From the NCBI GenBank assembly GCA_038496675.1, contig CM076660.1:15508730-15572729 (forward strand): DNA of 64,000 bases. The letters are read 5' to 3'. The position numbers and the translations under genes are program-made. The notes below the pieces were generated by a model. That model had not been told where the DNA came from and did not search any database. It saw only the letters and a list, made by a program, of their open reading frames with translations. Of the stretch, positions 47,346 through 58,327 are shown piece after piece (position 1 is the stretch's first letter; the number at the start of each line of letters is the position of its first letter). This DNA is from Rachycentron canadum. Its lineage: Eukaryota > Chordata > Actinopteri > Carangiformes > Rachycentridae.

Positions 47346-49570
47346 GAGCACAGCAGCAGCGCAGACACACCACTGCAACAACATGCACCACTTCTGCCAG
47401 CACTGCCAAGTCACACACTCACACTATGTGTTACATGCATCTCCCGCATGCACTGACTATATGAAAATCTTTGGTTTACATGCACAGTAATACATGCAGC
47501 TCTAAAATTACATTAGGATTGAAAAACATCTTGTGAAGGAGGTGACTGAGGGCTTCTTTGATTATTAGAGGAAAACTGATGCATCTAAAGATAATAGCCT
47601 GTACAAAACAAAAACAAAAACACATATATTAGCAGTGTGATTATTAAAGGGTAAATATATTATTAGTTTTATTTTGCACAACTCTATTTGCACTGTATTT
47701 TTTCCCCTTCCCACAAAAACCTGGCAGGAAACATGACAAGCTTCGGTTAAATCAGTACATCATAGACCTTCATGATAAGAAAACAACATTTTAGTCAGTA
47801 GCAGTGAATGATAATTCACATATAGCTCAAACAATTAAAGTTTAAATAGAAAAAAACACTCAGTACCTGCTCTCATTGACAGCAGCGTCCGTTGCCTGAG
47901 CGTTGCTAGTCTGCTTTGCTCGATCCATGGATCTGCTGAACAACGAGCGAGAGGAAGCCTCTTGAGTTTTTTGTGCAAACTGAGAGGCTGCCTGATGCTT
48001 CATCTGTCAAACACTGACATCATCATTCTCATGCTCACACCCTTCGTCTTTGAGCACACACTGATTGGTGCAGTCATCTCCTCCGTCCTTTTTCTCTCAA
48101 GCCTTCATCACTCCTCAAATGAACTTCTCCTGCAAGAGCTACAAGTGACAGGTTTGCTTTGAATAACTGGTCCTTTAGTCACATAGTTACAGTGACCAAG
48201 TTCTGATTGAAGGAGGCATTCAACTGTTGTAGCACAAATGTTAGACAAGTGTCATGTCACCAGAAGCTCATCAGTCAGATTTATATGATTGTTAAGACCA
48301 TATCTTGCCCCTCTCTCTTTACCTTGACTAAGGCACTGAACTCAATACTTCCCCAGTGGGGTTTACTCAGCGGCCAACATCGGACCTTAGTTGTAGTGTG
48401 CAGCTCACAGCCCCTCTAAGAGGGCTTTTTGTTGTTGCTGCAGACTGCGTGGGAGGATTTGTTGAGCATGACTTTCGGTTTCTCTGTCTGTTCATCCCTT
48501 TAATCTTGTTTGATGCTGCAGGCAAGGGCAGGGGTTCCCTCTGCCTGCTGTCTGATGGCTGAGTGACAGGAGGACAGGTGTGGGCAGAGAGCACATCTGC
48601 CTTCACCTCACCAGCTGAGTTTGATTCACATCCTTCATGTCTGTTCGGACTTAGAGTTCTGTTTGAAATTAGCACAAAATTTGTAGTTATTGCGGCTGAT
48701 GTTGATTTTTTTTTCAATTTTACATATAATTAATAAAACAGATGACAGATTTCTTAGGGTTCGGAGTCACCATGAACAATAACTGGTACTGAAACAAAAT
48801 GATGAATATAAAGAAAGGTTCCTGTGAAGATGTCAAGTGCAGGAAGGAGAAACCGATATTGTCATTGACAACAGGACATTTGGCAAAAAACTTATAAAAG
48901 CATAAACTCTGGTCATTGACCTTTTAATGAATAAAACTAAAAATACTGTGTTTTGATAAACACTGCATAAAGTAATCTTTACCTGATCTTTACCTTTCCT
49001 TAAGTCAGCATGCTAACATGCCAATATGTTCATGTTTACCAGGTATGTTGTCTACCATTTTAATGATCATAATTTAGCACGCTACCTTTTGCTAGTTTGC
49101 AGTAAAGTAGACCTAATAATAATTCTAATAATAATAATAACATAATTGTATTGATAAGTCTCTTTCAAAGCACTCAAGGATTTAATTTGTTGGTGTCCAC
49201 TAAAATATCATATTTATGTATAACAATACAATAATAATAAGGGTCAGGTATCTCCCACTGAGACTGGAAACTGTGATTGTGTTTTGCTGTGGTGCAGTGC
49301 AGGTGGGTGTAGGTCTCATCAATAGTCACAGTGGATATACTATATAACGCTCAGGTTGTGCAGAGATCCTATATATCATTAGTCATTTTTGCTATATTTA
49401 TTGTTATTGTATCAACCACATCTTTAATATTTTACACCCTGGTAGTTCATTAATGTATTTTCCCATAGAGTTCATTCCACAAAGTCAACACAACACAATC
49501 ATTTCAAGAGCCACTTCATCTCAATTCTGAGAAATGGACGAATTTTAAGAGTTAATTTCCAGAGTGGCAT
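47346..49570. other. Region between the potassium channel promoter and the kinase 3' end
   Basis: Contains the channel promoter or leader and the 3'UTR of the kinase gene (minus-strand AATAAA, written TTTATT at 49397-49402). On the minus strand 47928-47867 reads as a 62-base exon-like segment, ATG start to a gtactg donor (see findings). The rest is AT-rich with an ATA/AATA-rich patch near 49110-49140. Confidence 0.4.
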
Positions 49571-51423
49571 TCAGGTCAGTGGCAGTATGTTGGCTAGGAT
49601 ATCAATGAGGTTGTCAAGACCCCACAGGTAGCCATCTTCTCGATTGCCTTCTGCCCAGGGAGTGCGGTGGTTCAGTGTGAGGTGAGGTGGCAAGGCCACT
49701 GTCTTTCCAAAGTCAATCATCCAGACTCCTGTTCTGCCTGTCCAGTCGTGCACAAAGAGTAAGGAACTGCCCACAACCTGCAGAGAAACAGCTTTTAAGA
49801 AAAATGACAACTGTGCTATATTATAGCCCAACTGTGTCTACAGCAGGCGACAAAGATGGGCTCAAAATTATATAATTCTTTTCCAGTATAGCTTTTTTTG
49901 ATTTGTATGTTTTTCCTTTACATTCACACAATATTATTCAAAATCAATCACATCAAGTAGACTGTTCAACAAAACTATCAGCTAACCTCATGTGTCCTGA
50001 AGAAGTCAGATGTCTCTAAGACCTGCCGCAACTGTTTCAGCTGTCTTAGATAACCCCACTGAAAAGAAGACACAATAATTACACCAGAGGAAGTGCCAGT
50101 ACATGTAAATCAAAACAGCAAAAGTTATACTCACCACAATTTGTGTGCTGGACTCAACAAAGTTGTCAAGTGCTTCCATCACTTGCTCTCTGCTTTTGGT
50201 TCTTTTGAAGTTTGTGTGGCATTCTTCATTTGCCTTCTGCACAAGAAAAGTACAGTACAGAAAATAGACATTTACTGGTGCAAAAACAAACAAACTGCAG
50301 TTTTAAAAAGCTGTCCGCCTAGCAGCATTTATTTCCCATGTATAAAGATGGATCAGTGACCTGACACAGCTCACCCTGAATCCTTCGATGCGGAAGCCAA
50401 GAGTTGTTGTGGAGCTCAGCGTCTCCCTCCACTGCATGTACCTAGTTTTCAGCACTGCCTGCTGAGCTTGTTCCTGAACTGTTGGGGCCCCTGGGTCCAC
50501 AGCCATCATCTTCTCATACATGTCATTACGAGGCTGGGGTCGTTCTCGGGCCATGTGCAGCTCCTCCTCGAGGTATGTGCTGTGAAGGACACTGCCTCAT
50601 TGTCTTTACTATCATTGGAGTGTATGAAAGACTTTTTAAAGAAAAAACTAAGCTTCACAGAGCCTTCCTTTCACATTTTAAAAATAGTGAAAGTTAAAAA
50701 TAGTAAAAGTTTTTTCAAGATGCAAGTACATTAAACTACTATTGAATTTATAGATATTTTATTTCAGTCTTTAAAATAGTTTGTGTCCAACCAGAAACTA
50801 TTTGTTCATATTTTCTTATTCTATCACTGAATTATTATGTTCCCTTGATGTAGTTTTTGATATTTGGGTTATATGAGAAACTACATTAGCCTTTTTGAGG
50901 ATTAGTGCATTATATTTCTCCTCCTTTGAACTTGTATGAAAAAAAAAAAATCAAATTGCTCTCAGTGATAAAAATTGCTCTCTTAAAACTTACCGACTGC
51001 CCATCTTACAGTCCATGATGGCAGGTGTGGTAAAATGGGTCAGCAAATTATCCATCATGTTGTAATCTTGCTTGTCCCGCTGCACCACACCGTGGTAGGC
51101 TGGGACAAAGGGCCTCAAAGTGTCCTTCATCAGCCTGAGGTAGCATTGTTGCTCCCTCTTACAAAACCTCTTCAGCAGTGTACCATAATCCCCTACATGA
51201 AAGCTGCCTGTGAGGACAAACAAGGAAAAGAAGAATCGGAGGACTGGAGACACAAGACATGTTAATCAGAATAAGACACACAGAGGCACAACATAAACAC
51301 AAGTGAGGCCAGATAAACAAACCTGCATGTCCGACCACTTGCAGCCACTGCTGAGGTTTCTTTGGAGTCATAGGAATGAGAGACAAAGTCCTGCAGCTTT
51401 TTGTGTTTATTCCATGCAGACCT
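49571..51423 (-). CDS. itpkc: Inositol 1,4,5-trisphosphate 3-kinase, itpkc-like; 5' exon not found
   Basis: Six catalytic exons on the minus strand: 51423-51323, 51207-50994, 50579-50375, 50236-50135, 50058-49987, 49777-49571, all in phase. The enzyme phosphorylates InsP3 to InsP4, ending the calcium-release signal. The inositol-phosphate-kinase signature PAIMDCKMG (PxxxDxKxG) is present, as are the conserved TYLEEEL, YMQWRE, TLGFRIEG, GSSLLFVHD and MIDFGKT, and the end EGNREDGYLWGLDNLIDIL. WAEGNREDGYLWGLDN and KTVALP favour ITPKC over ITPKA/B. The first exon shown starts in mid-codon, so at least one upstream coding exon must exist, but none could be read in 51424-53000. The diverged start (LIPMTPKKPQQWLQVVGHAG) still aligns with the family before the kinase core. 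The family's long N-terminal region may be short or lost here. Confidence 0.82.
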
Positions 51424-53049
51424 CTGCATGAGAAGACAAAAAACCCTCAGTCAGTCATTCCTCAGCACACACACTCCAGGTCACACACTTTTTTTGTAAG
51501 TTAATGGAGAGAGCAACAAGGACCTCAGACTTCAGACTCAACTTTTTGCCTTATGGGTGAACAATGTCTCCATGGAAACAGGCCTTCACTAAGACCGAGT
51601 GAAGACTTGCAGAGGACAGAGTTGGCTCTGGTGTTATGCAACAGGTTTATCAAACATTTACAGGGAACACTTGTTTTCTACTGAAGACCGTTATTAACCA
51701 CTCAAGCAAGCAGTGGAAGGCTGAACACAGAACTGATGGCACTTATCAACAAGGAAAGTTTCAAAATGATGTTGAAAATGTTATAGTGTTGATATAATTG
51801 TTAATTAATAATAATTGTCAGAACAATTCAGCTTTACAGGTTTGAAGAGTTGTTGGATCTGTTGGTTCATCAGAAGAGTAGATATCAAATACTTTGTTTA
51901 GTGAGAAACTGTAAGGAATCAAACTCGGATTAGCAGGAAAAATAAATGGTAGATTAAATGTTAATAAACAAATAGGATAATTTGCATGCTACATGAAGAC
52001 CAGCAGAATATAATGTGCCACAGGCATCTGTACAGCTAAAGGCATTGTATTATTTATTATTTGGTTTTTGGTGGTCCTGGGACCATAAAAAATGTGGATT
52101 GATTGGAATGATTCAAAATTAACATGAAAAATGTCAAATGCCAGACAAAACAAAACAACATGATGAATAACATGGAAAACAAGACAAGGACAGGAAATAA
52201 TTATTATTAGTGGCAGATCATACAAAAAAAGCATTATTCAAGATGAGTTAGAATATGGTATTATAACATACCATGAGAGCTGATGGTAGGAATTAACCAT
52301 TACACAACGGTTTTAAATGACTTTATACTTCTACCCTATTTTAGAGGTAATTATTACTTTTTACTCTACAGTATTAATTTCACAAGTTATAGTTAAGTTT
52401 TTGCATGCACAACATAGGGTTAGTCTTTCAAATATAATTCACTCTCAGAGATTAAACTCTGTGTAAGCACATAAAACTGTTCTGTGCTGCTACAAACAGC
52501 TACAGCTGTCGAATGCTGCTTACAAATTCATGCAAGAGTTATAATAATACAGTAATTCACACAAACTCTATTTTTCTGCACAATGAGTGCATTAAATTGT
52601 GACACTATTTTTTGCAGTGTTATCAGTGATGACACCTGTTTGAGTCAGTTTCCAGGAAGTCCAGGACTTTTACTTATAATGAAGAACTTACATTGTTACT
52701 TACACTACAAAGGCTTGTTTTGGGTTCTATTGTCAACGGGATCATATATTGTGTTTAAAATGCATGTGAGGATTTAACAGAGAATAGAAAAAATGGACGA
52801 TTATTTGGTAATAACTAAAACATATCCAGGAGTAGCCTGGACGCAAACGCATTCAACACATAAACCGTGACACATTTCTCTTCCTTGGTAGCTCATCAAC
52901 TCGTTTTAACACTGACGGATGAAATAAAACGTCTTCCCACATTACAGACGTCCAGCTTCTTGTCCTCCCGCTGTGAAGTGGGCGCAGTGTCCGTCCGTGG
53001 CCTGTAGGGGGCAGCGACGCGCCTGAGCGGCGGCGGAGCTCCGTCACCC
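51424..53049. other. Upstream part of the kinase gene; no exon supported
   Basis: The missing first exon of the kinase should lie here on the minus strand, because the ccdc61 promoter follows at about 53000. A 28-codon frame starting ATG near 52938 lies in GC-rich DNA but shows no convincing donor of the required phase. I therefore leave the region unassigned. Confidence 0.4.
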
Positions 53050-53480
53050 TCAGTCAGAAGAAAAGGCGGCAGCAACAGCGCAGAGGGACGAAGAAGAATT
53101 TAACGGTTCCCGGTTGTTGAACCGCTGCAGCCTGCCCGGTGCCGGTGGCTTTACGGACTGGTTTTGAGTTGAGTGACCCGCCGGTCAGACGGTTCACGGT
53201 TTCACACACTTCACCGCGATGTGTTAACAACGAGCAGCTCGGTGCTAACGGCTCATCTCAGCCAGGAGCAACTACTGCAGTCACTGGTAACGTTGACATG
53301 TTTTTGTTTGTCCGTCTCTCTCACACCGAATAACGGTATGTGGTTCACCCTCAGATGTGTCTGGTCAACCACCGGAGAGTCTTATTTACCGACTAACGTT
53401 ACTCGGCGTTAACTAACGATAATGTCCTTGCTAGCTAACCCGAGCTAACGCCGCCGTTACCGGAGCGAAGACGTTACTCT
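52950..53480. promoter_or_regulatory. CpG-rich bidirectional promoter region (kinase on -, ccdc61 on +)
   Basis: The densest cluster of CpG dinucleotides in the window (for example GCAGCGACGCGCC and GAGCGGCGGCGGAGC near 53010-53040). It lies between the head-to-head kinase and ccdc61 genes. Plus-strand donors at 53286 (gtaacg) and 53335 (gtatgt) could end a non-coding first exon of ccdc61. Confidence 0.6.
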
Positions 53481-54726
53481 CGCTAGCTGCACCAGGGTCC
53501 GCGAAGTGGAGGAAAACCCGGTTATTTAAAAAGACCCGAGCCTCAAACTGAACGATATCGTGGCTCAGTGTTGTGTTTAATGTTATGTTGTGTCCAGTGA
53601 GAGACGAGGTTGACATATAACATGTCACTGTCTCTTTCGGGAGAAAGTGAAGTCGAGCACGAAATCTTAACACTGTGATTGTGATGCATCAATACAAATA
53701 CACATATAATAACTTACCTCGGAAAACACGACTTGATGCATTTGCTGCGCCCTCGACATATGATATGACCCAAGTAGCAGAACTTTTTTCAATAAAAAAC
53801 GATGACATCTTTAAAAATGTACCCCGTCTGCTCGTGACCGCCCCCCGCGGTGTGTTGAGATGAAGTCAAACTTTGAGGTGAGGTGAAACAGCAGAGGAAG
53901 CCAAGGAAATAATGTGGAAACGTTTCAAATAACTCATACACTTCACTTTGTTGTGAGAAATAATATCTATAGCCAGACTGACAGTGGCACACACGCCCCA
54001 CAGTGGATGCTATACCTCCATGCTCTATGTTTTTGCAAATGTGTTTTTATGATACTGGGGGGAAAAAGTGGATGCAAATCCAGTATTTACAAGTCAAGAC
54101 AAATGAAGCACAATTATAATGCACTCGACAAAAACAACATTGTTAGTTAAATGCATTGAGAAATGAACGACTTAGTTTACTGCAATTTGGTTTTTGGGTT
54201 GTTTCTCTCGTGCAGTGAAACCACTAATGGGCACATAAATTATTTAGAAATGTGGCATGTATCATTTAATGACTGCTTTTCACAGATTACAGTTGTGTCC
54301 ATTCAGATTTCTCCGAATGGACACAAGCTCTTTAATCCACTGGGACTCTGGTTCAGATTTTCTCCAGATGGATGTTTTATGATCTGGTCTGTTTCTCTGC
54401 TCCAGGGGACAAGAGATATGAATCCCCAACCACACCACAATTAAAGTCAAAATGGGCTCTTAATAGTGAGCTTTTTAAAAATTATTATTATTTATTTAAA
54501 TTTATTTTTTGCAGATTTTTCTAAAACCTTTTCTTTTTCTCTGCCAGATCATGTTTATGGTCTGTATGTAGCCTTATGATATGGCCAGAGCATGACCTTA
54601 TAAACCATACAAAAGTAAATTATAAAATGTCCACTAACATAACTCAAAGGTATTTTATAATAGTAGCGGAGTTAGTTGATTCAAGTTACTGATAAATCAT
54701 AGAAATTAACTATTTCTTTTGCACAG
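53336..54726 (+). other. ccdc61 first intron
   Basis: Interval between the likely non-coding first exon and the ATG-bearing exon, which begins at 54727 after a TTTTGCACAG acceptor. It shifts from CpG-rich to AT-rich within 300 bases. No nested gene was seen. Confidence 0.45.
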
Positions 54727-54736
54727 ATCCAGAGCG

Positions 54737-57700
54737 ATGGAGGAGGGCTCTGAGGTGATGGAGGATATTGTATTTCGAGGGGTGGAGTTTTCTGTGAAGA
54801 TAGAGGTGGACAAGCATTCGCTGATGGTTGAAATCTCTGACTCAATGACAGCAGATCAGTGGAAGGGAGAATTTGATCCAGCATGTAAGTGGCATATATT
54901 TAACTTGGACTACATGCAAACAGTCCCACTTAATGTTATTTAAAATTATTTATTTATGTATTTTCAGACATTGAGGACCTCACTCGGAAAACTGGTAACT
55001 TCAAGCAGTTTCCCATTTTCTGTAGCATGCTGGAATCAGCTGTTAAAAAGGTATGTCTGACAGTGCACTCACATAGATAGAATAAAAATGTAGAGGTGGC
55101 TACATGTCAAGTCAATAGAAGGATGTGAACACACACACACAAACACTTGCTCCAGGCTGTGTGAGCTGAGACGAGACTCATTCATTCGAGTTCAGTGTTT
55201 CCACTTGAGCGAAAAATATACAGTTGTCCCGAGCTGTCTTGTTCCCTTTCTCCTTTTCGTTAGTGTACAGGAACAGGGGCTAAAAGGAGAGAGGGCCTGG
55301 AGGAAGAGTAACAATTGGATTTATGGGTACACCGAGAAATCAGTCTCAACTCAACTGTCAGTTACATACAAGCACAGCAAACACTCACACATCCTTTTGT
55401 GTGTGTTACTCCAACAAACATCAGTACTGTCTGTCAGGCTGTTTGTGGCTTAAAAAAAGGACCACAAAACCCACAAAAACACTCATTGTTTCTTTCTGCA
55501 TTTTAATAGGGTGGGTATATGATAATTTTGCATGTTTTTTGTTTCCCAATTTTTTTTTTTTTTATTTTGGATGCAGGACTGTTGCATAGTTAATTTGATC
55601 TTTTTCTGCAGACAAGTGATTCTGTTACACTTGATTTGTTGACCTATGCTGACCTGGAGCTGCTACGTAACAGAAAAGCAGGAGTGGTTAGCCGTCCTCG
55701 TGGCCATCAGCAGTCATCTGCTCTCACTGCCAAAAGATATCTAATCCTCATATACACTGTGGAGTTTGACAGGTTTGTGTCTCTGAGGCAGTGTTTACAT
55801 ATTCACAACAGATAACCTTGTTGGATTAGGTCGTCTTTTGACCACAGATTTAGTTTGTGAATATTTCTGCTCTGTGATAATAACTGGCCTGATTTGCTGA
55901 CTGTTTTGTATTTGTAGGATACACTACCCCTTACCCCTGCCCTATGTGGGTAAGCCTGACCCAGCTGCCCTGCAGAAGGAAATCAGAGCTCTCAGGGCTG
56001 AGCTCAGCACGCTCACCTCTCATGGGGTTGACAAATCTGCAGAACTAGAAATACAGCGGCTACGAGCAGAGTAGGTTGGACTTAAGCCTAATTACGAACC
56101 AATATAAAGAGACGTGGAATTTTTTTTTTGTTTGTTTTGATGTCTTTGTTCTTTTAAAGGCTGACTCTGGTGAAAGATGAGAAGGAGGCCATGGCTAAAG
56201 TTCTGGAGCGACTACAGATGACTGCAAGTGGTTCTGCACCTGGCCGAGAGGACTGGAGGGTTAAAGATGTGGTTAGGACGCTGGAGGACCAGCTTGTCAA
56301 GGAGAGAGCCAAAAGTCAACGCTCAGCAAGCAAGAGATGCCAGGAGCAGCGACTCCTGATGGAGCAGGTGGACCTCCTCTGCTTCTTAACACATTTCAGC
56401 TGAAGAGGTTTTATGTTGTTTTCTTTGTTGCTCAGCTGGTTTGAACTTTTTCTCTCTCGTCCTGGCAAGTTGGAAGAACTGAGAGCATCAGAGTGCGCTC
56501 TACGTGTTCGTGTCAAGAGTCTCACCAGTGAACTGGCGTTACTACGGAGAGGGTTAGACACTCTAAGCGTGTACTATATCTTTACTTTCTCTTCCTTTCA
56601 TTCACTTCAAAAATTTAAATCTGAATCCATTTACATACTTAGGCACACCCTCTTTTTGTATCTGCAGCAGAGTGACTCCTGTGTCCGGTCACATCAGCTC
56701 TCGAGTTGATGGGGAAATCTATCGTTCTCTCTCCCGGGAGAGGAGATCGGGGTACGGGACGGTCAGGGCTCGCTCAGGATCCAGAGAACGGATACAGGAC
56801 AGAGTGCAAAGGTCAGATGAAAGAGGAAGAAGAGCTGACTCCTCTGGACCTCATGCTCGCATACCAAGGCCATCACCCTCTCCAACTGGTACTGTCTGCA
56901 TTTTGTTTTTGTTTTTGTTACATTTGCCTCTTTTGTTATATTAATACTTGCTTACAATACTTGCAGATGCTTTTGTAGAAAAGTGTTTTCTAGAGAAATT
57001 ATCAGTTATCAGCCAGGTTAATGAAATTGAGCCATAATGTGTTTTGGTCTCACCTGTTGTTGCCCAGGGTTACGGGGTCCACGCTTTGATCCTACTGCGT
57101 ACATCCAGGACAGGCAGCGCCGACAGAAAGAGGCAGAACTCAAAAAGTTGGTTCCTAATATTTTTCCTTTGACAGTATATTAGTTTTGATTACTGTTGCT
57201 GGTTGGGTCAATAATTGTTTTCTTTTTCTGTGTCAGGCAGAGGAAGGTGCGGAGGGATATGCTGACGTCACCCATCGTCCCTGAGAGGGGGCGTTCACGC
57301 TCCAGAGAGGCCTATCCTCAGATGGCCCGGTCTGGCAGCAGAGGCAGGAGTTTATCATTGGAGCGCAGAGGAAGCAGGAACTCCTCTGAAAGCTCGTTAG
57401 TGGACATGGATGAAATGGCTAAAACTCTGTTCAGGTAATGGGATTACCTCCCACAGGGTTTGTGTTGTGTATCTGCTGTTTCAGATGGTTAATTTAACAT
57501 CTGTTTTTCCATGTGTACAGAGGAAGAAAACAGACTTACAATGGGCCCAATGTGGTGAGTGTCATGGTAATGAATGATATTTTGGTATGAATTGCTGCTC
57601 TCTCATTAATATATAAAATAATATGGTTTGGGTTTTACAGTCAACAAATCCAATGAAAAGACAAAAAACACCAATGTGTTAGTTCAGTACTGCCTTGATT

Positions 57701-58327
57701 TTCTGACTCTAAGTGTATGTTTTTGAAAAAAATCAGGAAAAAATTCAGTAATTCAGGAAAGGAGAGCCCTCTCTCTGTCCCCTTGTTTCCTGTCAAAATA
57801 TGTCAAATGGGCAAAAACAAAGAGTGTATGTGGGATTAACTTAAAAATAAACTACAGTGCCCATGTTTGAAGATAAACAGACAACAATAGAGCTCCCTGA
57901 TGCAGAGAAATCCACATCAGGCTTTAGTAGGACTTGCCAGTAAGTCATTGATGGTTTTGGTATTTCATGGGATTTGTTGACAATGAGAAAATACAGGATA
58001 TCCCCAGACTTACCCATAAAACCTTTAAATGTGCAATCTTTGTGTTTCTAGTCAAGAGGAGGCCTTTTAACCAGGAAGCCATTGTGTAGTACTCCAACGC
58101 AGAGAATGAAAGACAAAGGTGATTCATCAATGTACTATTTTTTTATATTTATTTTGCAATAAAATCATTTGGAACTGGGAAAAAACATTTGACTACTACA
58201 CAACATGTGATTATTTCTGCTTCCATCTCCAGAGAGCTCCATAGACACAGGTGCTGAGCTGTCGGAGATTGACGCCAGGCTGCAGGCGCTTCAGGAATAC
58301 ATGAGGGACCTGGACACAGGACACTAG
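54737..58327 (+). CDS. ccdc61: CCDC61/VFL3 centriole and basal-body protein (509 aa, 12 coding exons)
   Basis: Exons: 54737-54884 (exon from 54727), 54968-55050, 55612-55772, 55918-56070, 56160-56367, 56470-56552, 56668-56888, 57068-57146, 57237-57434, 57521-57554, 58052-58118, 58233-58327. All phases agree. CCDC61 (VFL3 in algae) acts at centriolar satellites and basal bodies to position centrioles and rootlets. Residues 1 to about 150 form the conserved XRCC4-like head (VFRGVEFSVK, MTADQWKGEFDP, IEDLTRKTGNFKQF, VTLDLLTYADLE, KRYLILIYTVEFDR, HYPLPLPYVGKPDP). A coiled coil follows (about 155-280). After this comes an Arg/Ser-rich basic region (about 285-450) and a conserved end (EIDARLQALQEYM). 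Length matches human (512). A weak donor (AAAAA before gttggt) ends the eighth coding exon. Confidence 0.9.

Noticed and set aside
51323..51423. Possible frameshift at the kinase 5' end
   Set aside because: The alternative frame (WNKHKKLQDFV) loses the match to WLQVVGHAG; the chosen frame aligns without gaps to the family across the last 15 residues of the exon.
52853..53047. 64-codon minus-strand frame considered as the missing kinase first exon
   Set aside because: It starts with GTG, has no convincing phase-2 donor, and lies in the CpG-rich promoter, where long frames arise by composition.
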